The notes below the pieces were generated by a model that searched no databases, was not told the DNA's origin, and worked only from the letters and a program-made list of their open reading frames with translations. From contig NZ_FOTS01000029.1 in assembly GCF_900114615.1 (NCBI RefSeq), positions 1 through 64,000 on the forward strand: a DNA stretch of 64,000 nucleotides, read 5' to 3'. Of this stretch, positions 47,186 to 55,143 are shown piece by piece (position 1 is the stretch's first letter; every line of letters starts with the position of its first letter). The position numbers and the translations under genes are program-made. The stretch comes from Pelosinus propionicus DSM 13327. GTDB lineage: Bacteria > Bacillota > Negativicutes > DSM-13327.

Positions 47186-48616
47186 ATGAAAAAAATTGCC
47201 TTTGAATATGGACATGGAACAATGGATGCTTTACTACCCGATAATACAGATGTATTCGTTCCAGGGGAAACGGTAGCTGATCCCCCTTATCTTACTAGTA
47301 TAGTAGAAGCTACGCGTCAATCTATACTTAATCCTATAGGTGTTTTACCAATTTCACAGCAAGTAAAAAAAGGGTCAAAAGTAGCCATTGTCTTCCCTGA
47401 TCGGGTAAAAGGCGGCACACAAGAAGATTCTCACCGAAAAGTTGCCATTCCTATTATCATAGAGGAATGTTTGAAGGCTGGCGTTGAAAAAAAGGACATT
47501 ACCTTAATTTGCAGTAACGGTCTGCATCGTAAAAATACGAAAGCGGAAATTAGATCATTACTGGGTTGTAAGGTTTTTGAAGAATTTTGGTATTCCAATC
47601 AAATTATTAATCATGACAGTGAAGATTGGGATAATCTTGTTGATCTAGGATATAACGATCATCACGACCATGTAATTATGAATAAAACAGTATATGAAGC
47701 GGATTTAGCCGTGCTGATTGGACATACTCTTGGTAATCCGTATGGCGGTTATTCCGGCGGCTACAAGCACTGTGCTACAGGTATTACACACTGGAAGTGT
47801 ATTTCCGCCCATCATGTGCCGCATGTAATGCATGGTAAGGACTTTACTCCGGTTAGCAATCATAGTTTGATGCGGCAGAAGTTTGATCAAATTGGGCAGT
47901 ATATGGAAGAGCGCATGGGGAAAAGGTTTTTTGTCTGCGATGCTGTACTAGATACTTATCAGCGGCAGATTGCTATATTTACTGGTTACGCCAAAGAAAT
48001 CCAGACGCTTTCCTGGGAAGTCGCTGATAAGAGAACTTATGTGCCCTTTGCTGAGAAAAAGTATGATGTAGTGGTTTTTGGCATGCCGCAGTCTTTTCAT
48101 TATGGAAATGGTATGGGGACCAATCCCATCCTTATGATGCAGGCTATTTCTGCTAATATTATTCGGCATAAAAGAATTTTAAAAGACAACTGCGTGGTAA
48201 TTTGCTCCTCAACTTGTAACGGTTTCTTTCATGATGAAGAATTTCCGGCTTATCGCGAAGCGTACGAAATCTTCCAAAAGGATTATCATAATACCCTGCC
48301 AGATCTTGAAAAAGACTCTCAGTATATTGCTACAAGACCAGAATATATTGATAAATATCGTTATAATTATGGTTATCATCCTTACCATACTTTCTCGATG
48401 ATTTCCTGCGGGCATATTGCCGAAATGAATTGCGCGGCTATTTATATTGTTGGCGCTGAAATGCCTGGTTATGCGAGGTCAATGGGTATGAAGACACGGG
48501 CGACATTTGAGGAAGCTTTAAAAGATTCCGCTAAATATGTTGGTGATAGCCCTAATATCTTAGCGTTGCCGAAAACATTTAAGGTTGCTGCAGTACATTT
48601 AACTATGAAGGAATAA
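47186..48616 (+). CDS. larA: LarA-family nickel-pincer racemase/epimerase
   Basis: LarA proteins invert 2-hydroxy-acid carbons using a pincer nickel nucleotide bound to a Lys. Here the pincer Lys is K194 in GGYSGGYKHCATG, with nickel/catalytic His H114 (SNGLHRKNTK) and H209/H210 (ISAHHVPH). PDRVKGGTQ is the substrate-Arg loop. The position of the second catalytic His of lactate racemase (PH before SGG) reads N184. The 476 residues exceed the roughly 425 of lactate racemase. It closes the sugar-acid cluster, so a sugar-acid epimerase is likelier than lactate racemase. ATG 47186 follows GGAGAGG. Confidence 0.85.
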   Translation: MKKIAFEYGHGTMDALLPDNTDVFVPGETVADPPYLTSIVEATRQSILNPIGVLPISQQVKKGSKVAIVFPDRVKGGTQEDSHRKVAIPIIIEECLKAGVEKKDITLICSNGLHRKNTKAEIRSLLGCKVFEEFWYSNQIINHDSEDWDNLVDLGYNDHHDHVIMNKTVYEADLAVLIGHTLGNPYGGYSGGYKHCATGITHWKCISAHHVPHVMHGKDFTPVSNHSLMRQKFDQIGQYMEERMGKRFFVCDAVLDTYQRQIAIFTGYAKEIQTLSWEVADKRTYVPFAEKKYDVVVFGMPQSFHYGNGMGTNPILMMQAISANIIRHKRILKDNCVVICSSTCNGFFHDEEFPAYREAYEIFQKDYHNTLPDLEKDSQYIATRPEYIDKYRYNYGYHPYHTFSMISCGHIAEMNCAAIYIVGAEMPGYARSMGMKTRATFEEALKDSAKYVGDSPNILALPKTFKVAAVHLTMKE

Positions 48617-48716
48617 TTGTTTTAAGTGGATTAACATGTCATTAGTGTCGTAATAGGATTTATTAAAGGGCGGGAATGAACGAGGCGCAGTGGGTTCATA
48701 TGGTAGGCTTTCATAG

Positions 48717-48857
48717 GCTTTCGGACGAACCGTATCAAGTGAAGACTGTCCTGATAGTTTTATCAATGATCGTGGAAATGATGTTACACAGGAGTTTTTA
48801 GAATATTGCCGACCGCTTATTGGCGAGGCACTGCCGTGTTTTACGGATTTTTCATAA
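48717..48857 (+). pseudogene. C-terminal remnant of a phosphofructokinase (PFP type)
   Basis: The frame reads FINDRGNDVTQEFLEYCRPL then IGEALPCFTDFS and stops. It is similar to the end of the PFK-like gene at 57651-58866 (FINEAGNHVTEAFKAYARPL). No start, ribosome site or catalytic part remains, so this is a relic of a second copy. Confidence 0.75.
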
Positions 48858-48967
48858 TAGAATAGTACATAGAGGGGCTACTTTAGTAGCCTCTCGCTAT
48901 ATTTATTATTAGCTAGTGCGTGCTAGGAAGCTGTTAGCGCTATTATTTTGGGAAATGAGGAGTTATG

Positions 48968-49561
48968 ATGCCTAAAAATAAAGATAAGGCAGTCAATACA
49001 GTTAGCTTGCTAGAACTATTTACAACTTTCTTTAAAATCGGAGCATTTTCTTTTGGCGGCGGATATGCCATGTTGCCAGTGATTGCCCGTGAGATTTCAG
49101 AACAGCGCAGTTGGGTCAAGAAAGAGGAATTACAGGATGTCTTTGCAATTACCGGCTGCTTGCCTGGGGCCATTGCTTTAAACGCAGCGGCGTTTACCGG
49201 TTATATAACGCGAGGCGTTGGCGGTATGATTATAGCTGTTTGCGGTAATTTGCTGCCGTCTGTTGTGGTTGTAATCGCTCTTTGTACGGCAGTTGCACTT
49301 GTCAGGGATAATCCGGTAGTGGAAGCTGCTTTCTTAGGGATTAGGCCGGCAGTGGTAGCTCTTATTGCGTATGCCGCTTTTAATATGGCTAAGGGCTCGC
49401 TTAAGGATGGTTTTGCCTTTACGCTCTGTTTAGTCGCTTTGGCTGTGGCTATTTTTGTCCCTGCTGTGGGCGTTGTGCCAATTGTATTATTAGGGGGACT
49501 GGCCGGGCTGGCAGGTCAGAAGGTTAAAAGAATGAAGCTAAAAGGGAGATCAGAGGCATGA
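48968..49561 (+). CDS. Chromate transporter family protein, half 1
   Basis: This short-chain CHR protein of 197 residues has about six helices. The signature FKIGAFSFGGGYAMLPVI, then QDVFAITGCLPGAIALNAAAFTGY, is typical. Short-chain members work as heterodimers of two paired genes. The family exports chromate in some bacteria, but many members have no known substrate. ATG 48968 is better spaced than 48965 after GAGGAG. It overlaps the second half by 4 bases. Confidence 0.85.
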   Translation: MPKNKDKAVNTVSLLELFTTFFKIGAFSFGGGYAMLPVIAREISEQRSWVKKEELQDVFAITGCLPGAIALNAAAFTGYITRGVGGMIIAVCGNLLPSVVVVIALCTAVALVRDNPVVEAAFLGIRPAVVALIAYAAFNMAKGSLKDGFAFTLCLVALAVAIFVPAVGVVPIVLLGGLAGLAGQKVKRMKLKGRSEA

Positions 49562-50130
49562 GTTTTGAACTGCTAATGGTTTTTTTAAAGCTTTCACTGC
49601 TGGGCTTTGGCGGGGGATATGCGATTATTCCGCTCGTTATGGACGAGGTTGAAGCGCATAACTGGGCCTCGGCAGATAAAATGGCCGATACGGTAGCTAT
49701 TGCCGCTATGTCGCCAGGACCGGTTGCGGCAAATGTAGCGATTGGTCTTGGCCTGCTCTTAAATGGATTGCCAGGCATTATCGCAGCGTTTGCCGGGACG
49801 ACAATACCTTGCGTTGTTGTTGTCTGGGCCGTGGCGGCATTTTTTAAAAAGGCCAGCAGCCATCCGGTAGTGCAGGATATTTTATATGGACTAAAGTCGG
49901 TAATTCCCGGTATAATATTTTTTGCTGCTTTGAAAATGGGTATGCAAAATAATATGTTCTTAGCGTCCAAGCCTATTACTACCGGCTGGGATGTAATAAT
50001 AGGTTCTAGTCATTTTGATGGTAAGAGTGTAATCATTATTGGTATTATAATGGTAATGCTAACTAAAACAAAAGTACATCCCATCCTGCTGATCATTGCG
50101 TCAGCAGTCGCAGGCATATTGATGTTCTAG
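49558..50130 (+). CDS. Chromate transporter family protein, half 2
   Basis: The partner short-chain CHR protein (190 residues, about six helices) has FLKLSLLGFGGGYAIIPLVMDE and AAMSPGPVAANVAIGLG. It overlaps the first half by 4 bases (ATGA). The pair lies between larA and larC, and transport of an acid anion of this pathway is as plausible as chromate. Confidence 0.85.
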   Translation: MSFELLMVFLKLSLLGFGGGYAIIPLVMDEVEAHNWASADKMADTVAIAAMSPGPVAANVAIGLGLLLNGLPGIIAAFAGTTIPCVVVVWAVAAFFKKASSHPVVQDILYGLKSVIPGIIFFAALKMGMQNNMFLASKPITTGWDVIIGSSHFDGKSVIIIGIIMVMLTKTKVHPILLIIASAVAGILMF

Positions 50131-50168
50131 CGTAACGAATAGAAAAAAGCTGACTAGGAGAGGTAAGT

Positions 50169-50933
50169 ATGAAAGTATTATATTATGATTGTTTTTGCGG
50201 CATTAGCGGCGACATGAATTTAGGCGCGCTAGTAGACTTGGGCGTAGATGCTGAATATCTAACCCAAGAACTCTTAAAACTGCAACTGGAGGATGAATAT
50301 CAACTACAAATTGCCAAAGGCAGTAAAAATGGGATAAGCGGCACAAGGGTAGATGTGATGCTGCATGAGCATCATCATCATGAGCACGCTCCTCATCAGC
50401 ATAGGAATTTGCAAGATATAAAAACAATAATAGGCGATAGTTCTTTAGCAGAAAAGGTAAAAGAACTAAGTATAGATATGTTTATGAAGGTGGCTGAGGC
50501 AGAAGCTAAGGTTCATGGTAAAACTGTAGAGGAAGTTCATTTTCATGAAGTGGGAGCAACCGATTCGATCATCGATTTTGTGGGGGCGGCGGTGGCCTTA
50601 GATTATTTAGCCGTCGATCAGATTTTAGCATCTTCGGTGGAAGTGGGCGGCGGATTTGTAAAGTGCGCCCATGGAGTTATCCCTGTACCGGCGCCAGCAA
50701 TAGCTGAAATTTTAAAAGGCGTGCCCATAAAGTTCGGGCTTGTTCCTTTTGAAACAACTACACCTACCGGTGCGGCAATTTTAAAAACCAATGTCAAAGC
50801 ATTTACCGATAGTATTAATTTTTCCATAGAGAAAATCGGCTATGGCATAGGTCAGCGCGATTTATCTGTTCCCAATGTTTTAAGGGTTTATTTAGGAAAT
50901 ATGGCAGAAGCAAGAGGTCATAAACATGATTAA
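50169..50933 (+). CDS. larC: LarC-type nickel insertion protein, N-terminal part only
   Basis: LarC inserts nickel into the pyridinium-dithiodicarboxylate nucleotide in a CTP-dependent way. The DCFCGISGDMNLGALVDLG start, the His-rich nickel stretch (HEHHHHEHAPHQH), EVHFHEVGATDSIIDFVG and VPFETTTPTGAAIL are diagnostic. The protein stops at 254 residues, where L. plantarum LarC1 ends. The LarC2 part, made there by frameshifting, is absent: larE starts 8 bases before this stop. Either it is truncated or LarC2 is encoded elsewhere. Confidence 0.88.
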   Translation: MKVLYYDCFCGISGDMNLGALVDLGVDAEYLTQELLKLQLEDEYQLQIAKGSKNGISGTRVDVMLHEHHHHEHAPHQHRNLQDIKTIIGDSSLAEKVKELSIDMFMKVAEAEAKVHGKTVEEVHFHEVGATDSIIDFVGAAVALDYLAVDQILASSVEVGGGFVKCAHGVIPVPAPAIAEILKGVPIKFGLVPFETTTPTGAAILKTNVKAFTDSINFSIEKIGYGIGQRDLSVPNVLRVYLGNMAEARGHKHD

Positions 50934-51744
50934 CAATGATAAGTATCTAGAACTACTTACTTATCTCACAAAAATGGAGAAAGCGGTTTTAGCCTTTTCT
51001 GGAGGTGTTGACAGTACCTTTTTGCTCATGGCCGCCAAAGAGGCCTTAGGGAATAAACTTAAGGCTGTAACAATGCAAACGCCGTATATACCAAAGTGGG
51101 AAATTAATGAGGCCAAAGAATTAGCACGTAAGTTAGGAGTTTGCCATGAAGTTATTGCTGCGCCAATTATTGCGGAAATAAAGAATAATCCGCAAAACAG
51201 ATGCTATTTTTGTAAAAAGGCAATATTCAGGATGATTACAAAGATTGCCGCAGATGAGGGTTATCCTTATATTATCGAAGGCACCAATTTTGATGATCTC
51301 GGGGATTATCGGCCAGGACTGCAGGCTTTATCTGAATTAGCGGTGAAAAGTCCGCTGCTTGATTGTAAACTGACGAAGGACGAAATAAGAAATCTATCCC
51401 ATGAGTTAGGACTTAGTACTTGGAATAAACCGCCCTATGCTTGTCTTTTGACGAGAATTCCGTATGGCAGTGAGTTAAAGCCAGAGGATTTTGAGAAAAT
51501 TGAACAAGCTGAAATATATCTAATGAAACTGGCTTTTCGGGGCGCTCGCGTGCGTTGTCATAATAATTTGGCGAGAATTGAAATAAATAGACAAGACAGA
51601 AATAAGTTGTTTGACGAAAAAAGGCTTGACGAGATTGCCGGTGCGCTTAAGGAGATTGGGTTTGACTATGTAACTTTAGACTTAGAGGGGTACCGGATGG
51701 GAAGTTTTAATGAAACAATCAGGGGGACAAAAAATGGACAGTGA
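50926..51744 (+). CDS. larE: LarE-type sulfur transferase
   Basis: LarE adenylates the pyridinium biscarboxylate mononucleotide and adds sulfur to make the nickel-pincer precursor. The PP-loop is FSGGVDSTFLL, with RCYFCKKAIF and EGTNFDDLGDYRPG. The Cys in KPPYACLLTRIPYG matches the sacrificial-sulfur Cys of L. plantarum LarE (C176). The 272 residues are normal. It overlaps larC by 8 and larB by 11 bases. Confidence 0.92.
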   Translation: MINNDKYLELLTYLTKMEKAVLAFSGGVDSTFLLMAAKEALGNKLKAVTMQTPYIPKWEINEAKELARKLGVCHEVIAAPIIAEIKNNPQNRCYFCKKAIFRMITKIAADEGYPYIIEGTNFDDLGDYRPGLQALSELAVKSPLLDCKLTKDEIRNLSHELGLSTWNKPPYACLLTRIPYGSELKPEDFEKIEQAEIYLMKLAFRGARVRCHNNLARIEINRQDRNKLFDEKRLDEIAGALKEIGFDYVTLDLEGYRMGSFNETIRGTKNGQ

Positions 51745-52483
51745 GGACGTAAGAAAGCTTTTGGCGGCAATGAAAAATGATGAAATACAAATCGACACGG
51801 CAATAGAAAAAATTAAAGAGTTGCCGTTTACAGATTTGGGCTTTGCGATGATTGATAATCATCGTGAAATACGGGTGGGATATCCTGAGGCCATTTATTG
51901 TGAGGGCAAGACAGTGGAGCAGGTAAGAGATATTGTAAAATTTATGCTGACCAAGGGAAATAATATTTTGGCGACTAGAGCGAATGGTGCAATGTATGAT
52001 GCTGTCAGGGAGCTTTGCAGTGAGGCTAAATATAATCAGCTTGGTCGTGTAATCACGATAAGAAAAAAAGAGCAGGCATTGACAGATACCTACATTGTGA
52101 TTGTTTGTGCAGGAACTTCGGATTTGCCTGTCGTAGAAGAAGCGGCTGAAGTGGCAAGCATTCTCGGCAATCGGGTAGAAAAAGTTACCGATGTAGGCGT
52201 GGCTGGCATTCACCGGCTGTTTGCCAAAATGGATGTTATCCGCGGGGCCAAGGCAGTTATCGTTGTTGCGGGTATGGAGGGAGCGCTGGCCAGTGTGATT
52301 GCCGGTCTGGTAGATAAGCCTGTTATCGCAGTGCCGACAAGTGTTGGCTATGGGGCTAATTTTGGCGGGGTGTCAGCCTTATTATGTATGCTTAACAGCT
52401 GCGCCAGCGGCGTTAGTGTGGTCAATATTGATAATGGATTCGGCGCGGCGTATACGGCCAGTATGATTAATAAAATCAAGTAG
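51734..52483 (+). CDS. larB: LarB-type NaAD carboxylase/hydrolase
   Basis: LarB carboxylates and hydrolyses nicotinic acid adenine dinucleotide, the first step to the pincer cofactor. Its C-terminal half is an AIR-carboxylase-like (PurE) domain: CAGTSDLPVVEEAAEVA, GVAGIHRLF, VVAGMEGALASVIAGL and SVGYGANFGG. ATG 51734 follows GGGGGA, giving 249 residues; an ATG at 51710 lies inside larE. The gene order larC-larE-larB places all maturation steps in one operon. Confidence 0.92.
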   Translation: MDSEDVRKLLAAMKNDEIQIDTAIEKIKELPFTDLGFAMIDNHREIRVGYPEAIYCEGKTVEQVRDIVKFMLTKGNNILATRANGAMYDAVRELCSEAKYNQLGRVITIRKKEQALTDTYIVIVCAGTSDLPVVEEAAEVASILGNRVEKVTDVGVAGIHRLFAKMDVIRGAKAVIVVAGMEGALASVIAGLVDKPVIAVPTSVGYGANFGGVSALLCMLNSCASGVSVVNIDNGFGAAYTASMINKIK

Positions 52484-52498
52484 CAAGGGAAGTTTAGC

Positions 52499-52592
52499 AT
52501 GGTACTAGCGTATTTTTGTAGTGGTATTTATGGCGGGGCTGTTACAAGTATTAACCGGCTTTGGGTATGCCTTAGTTAGTTTTATTAAGTAG
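52499..52592 (+). pseudogene. N-terminal stub of a TSUP-type (TauE/SafE) permease
   Basis: After larB an ATG frame begins MVLAYF. The next frame continues VVVFMAGLLQVLTGFGYALV, then stops. The GLLQVLTGFGYALV segment matches the first repeat of TSUP anion permeases. A frameshift and loss of the rest leave only about 30 codons. Confidence 0.5.
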
Positions 52593-52628
52593 TATTACGC
52601 GGAAAACGATTTGCAAGAGGGTGTAGAA

Positions 52629-52951
52629 ATGAAAGAGCATAAGCATATAGCAGAAGACGGAACGATTTTTACCCATGCACATTCGCATACGCAAACCAAG
52701 AATGTTTTAAATAGAATGTCGAGACTTATCGGCCATATGGAATCTATAAAAAAATGGTTGAAGGCGGGCGCGATTGCAGTGAGGTCTTGATACAATTGTC
52801 AGCAGTAAACTCGGCACTGTAAGGTGTTAGCCGGGTGATTTTAAAAGATCATATTGAGCACTGTATTGTAGATGCAGTTAAAGAAGATGACAAAGAAGCG
52901 ATAGAAAGCCTTAATAAAGCCATTGATCGATTTATAAAAGGATATATTTAA
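52629..52951 (+). pseudogene. CsoR/RcnR-family metal-sensing repressor, frameshifted
   Basis: The start MKEHKHIAEDGTIFTHAHSH is His-rich, as in nickel/cobalt sensors, and continues with NRMSRLIGHMESIKK. A one-base loss in an A run near 52750 shifts the frame to VEGGRDCSEVLIQLSAVNSA; an in-frame TAA interrupts where an Asn is normal, and GVSRVILKDHIEHCIVDAV follows to the end. The Cys and HIEHC metal ligands are still readable. It would have controlled nickel genes such as the transporters nearby. Confidence 0.85.
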
Positions 52952-53003
52952 TAAGCCCTTTCGGCTTAAGGCAGTTTGATTTGAAGAGAGAGGTTGATCG
53001 ATT

Positions 53004-53065
53004 ATGCATATTCCAGACGATATTTAAGCCCTGTAACTTGTATAGCGTTACTCCCCCAATTATAC
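53004..53065 (+). pseudogene. CbiM-like nickel/cobalt ECF component, start fragment
   Basis: ATGCATATTCCAGAC encodes MHIPD. After restoring one lost base the frame reads GYLSPVTCIALLPQL. MHIPDGYLSP is the metal-binding N-terminus of CbiM/LarM proteins. Nothing of the remaining 180 or so residues is left. Confidence 0.7.
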
Positions 53066-53114
53066 TAGATAGTCAGGAGATATTGTTGGCTGCGAATTTT
53101 AATTGACCCACTTT

Positions 53115-53340
53115 ATCATGTGCATTTCCATTCGCTATCAGGAACGAGTGCTAGCAGATAAGATTTACCGCAGTTCAAAGCTTGGTTTATTTTTAATGCT
53201 AAGTCTTGGCTTTTTTCTAAAACAAGTTGAACTGCATGATCTTGAGGCGCTTCTTTGCTAATTGTTGTGTTTTTGGTCGAATATATTTTAACAAAGTTGA
53301 GGCTCTTTTTGTACCTTTTTTATCTTCACTTACTGGGTGA
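53115..53340 (-). other. Gap before the chemoreceptor, possible decayed minus-strand gene
   Basis: The stretch 53066-53431 has no intact gene. On the minus strand two overlapping frames read protein-like text (KKGTKRASTLLKYIRP, then SKEAPQDHAVQLVLEKSQDL and NQALNCGKSYLLALVPDSEW). I cannot name the family. It may be a frameshifted relic. Confidence 0.25.
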
Positions 53341-53431
53341 AAAGTGATAACTCGTGTGATACTGGATTTTTTGCAGTATTAAGTGAAAATTTCCGAAAAA
53401 TAAGAAAAATTTATCAGGGGAGGCGGTTGGC

Positions 53432-55129
53432 ATGTTGAGTGGTAAGCGCTTTAGTATTGGCAAACAGATTTTATTGGCAGTAATAATTATTGTAGTGGGT
53501 TTTTCTAGTGTTAATATTTTCAATTATATCCAGTCTCTAAGAATGCAGCAGGGCTATGATGAAGTAACCTCTACGGCACCAGTAATCAATCATATAAAAG
53601 ATATTAGCACGGAATTATGGCTGCAGAATGCTCAGGTCAGGGGTTATGCCCTTACCGGTGATCCCAAGTATCTACAACCGTTCGAGGCTTCGCGCAAACG
53701 AGTTGAAGTTATTTATGGAAAACTGGATCAGATGTTATTTACGGAAAATATGAAAAAAGGCAGTCGCTTACTACGAGTGGTAATCAATGAATTCAACAAG
53801 CAGCAAGATAATGCCATCAGTGCACGAAATAAACTTGGTAGCGAACAAGTGGTAAAATTTATTGATGCCACTGACGAAAGGACGGTTAGCATTGATATCG
53901 TGCTGCAATCCTTTGGAGATTCTATTGCTAAAAGTATGGATAAAAAAATAGAGGATAACAAGATCAAAGCGAATCGCTCTCAACAAATCGTTATGGTTAT
54001 TAGTATTGTGATATTTATTGTTGCTTTAAGCGCTGGCATATGGTTAGCCCGTCGTATATCTAGGCCCCTAGAGGCGGTGGCGGAGGAAGCCAGACTTGTG
54101 TCTGCAGGCGATTTGCATCGGCGAATGCCCCATTATACTGGAAATGATGAAATTTTCGACTTAGTGCAGGCTTTTTCAATAATGATTGCCAGCCTAAAGT
54201 CAATGGTTAGTCAAGTGAGTACCGCAGCGGAGCAAGTTGCCTCTTCTAGTGAGGAACTTAGAATGAGCTCTGAACAGTCAGCACAAGCAGCTGGCAGTGT
54301 GGCTCAGACGGTTACAGAAGTTGCAAGTGGAGCGTCAAGCCAGCTAACTGCGATTGATAAAGCTGTTTCTATAAGCCAGCAAATGGCAGATGCTATTGCA
54401 CATATCGCCCAGAGTGCTAGTGAAGTATCAGCTAGATCTAGCGAGACTGCAGTTATTGCTGAAGAGGGAGGTAAATCAGTAGCGGCAGCTGTTGGGCAAA
54501 TGGCAACGATCAATAATGCTGTCAGCCAGTCTGCAGCTGTTATAGACAGATTGGGAGAAAGTTCGCGGCAAATTGGCGAGATTGTTGATGTTATTCGAAA
54601 TATTGCCGGACAGACCAATTTACTGGCACTCAATGCAGCTATTGAAGCGGCTCGTGCTGGCGAGGCGGGCCGAGGCTTTGCTGTAGTGGCAGATGAAGTC
54701 AGAAAATTAGCTGAACAGTCGCAGATGGCGGCACAAAAAATTGCTCAGATTATAGGCTGTATTCAACAAGAAACTTCTACTGCCGTTCAGGCCATGAATG
54801 CTGGTTCTGTGGAAGTAAACCGGGGTACGGAAACCATAACTAGTAGTGGTAAACAGTTCCAAGATATTATTGAACTAGTTCAAAACCTTAATAGGCAGAT
54901 TATAAATATTAGTGCAGCAACACAGCAGTTATCTGTATCGAGTGACTCTGTAGTGGGTTCTGTAAGCGATATTAAAACCATTGCGGTAGAAACAAGCGCA
55001 GGGGCAGAGGGGATTTCCGCAGCTACTGAAGAACAATCAGCATCCATGCAGCAAATCGCTGCTGCTAGTCAAGCCATGTCCTCTATGGCTGAGAAACTAA
55101 AAACTGAGGTAAACAAATTTCAATTATAG
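53432..55129 (+). CDS. Methyl-accepting chemotaxis protein
   Basis: This chemoreceptor of 565 residues has a first membrane helix (about 12-32), an extracytoplasmic four-helix/CHASE3-like sensor, a second helix (about 188-208) and a HAMP domain (RRISRPLEAVAEEARLVSAGDL). The cytoplasmic signalling hairpin has its tip at IRNIAGQTNLLALNAAIEAARAGEAGRGFAVVADEVRKLAE. It is followed 14 bases later by a TRAP-type binding protein, which suggests that the liganded binding protein may signal through it. Confidence 0.92.
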   Translation: MLSGKRFSIGKQILLAVIIIVVGFSSVNIFNYIQSLRMQQGYDEVTSTAPVINHIKDISTELWLQNAQVRGYALTGDPKYLQPFEASRKRVEVIYGKLDQMLFTENMKKGSRLLRVVINEFNKQQDNAISARNKLGSEQVVKFIDATDERTVSIDIVLQSFGDSIAKSMDKKIEDNKIKANRSQQIVMVISIVIFIVALSAGIWLARRISRPLEAVAEEARLVSAGDLHRRMPHYTGNDEIFDLVQAFSIMIASLKSMVSQVSTAAEQVASSSEELRMSSEQSAQAAGSVAQTVTEVASGASSQLTAIDKAVSISQQMADAIAHIAQSASEVSARSSETAVIAEEGGKSVAAAVGQMATINNAVSQSAAVIDRLGESSRQIGEIVDVIRNIAGQTNLLALNAAIEAARAGEAGRGFAVVADEVRKLAEQSQMAAQKIAQIIGCIQQETSTAVQAMNAGSVEVNRGTETITSSGKQFQDIIELVQNLNRQIINISAATQQLSVSSDSVVGSVSDIKTIAVETSAGAEGISAATEEQSASMQQIAAASQAMSSMAEKLKTEVNKFQL

Positions 55130-55143
55130 CGGAGGAATGAACA

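Noticed and set aside
48824-48840. GGCACTGCC resembling the transposon arm, as a possible distal Tn7 end
   Set aside because: It lies inside the PFP remnant, matches only 9-10 bases and has no TGTCG terminus.
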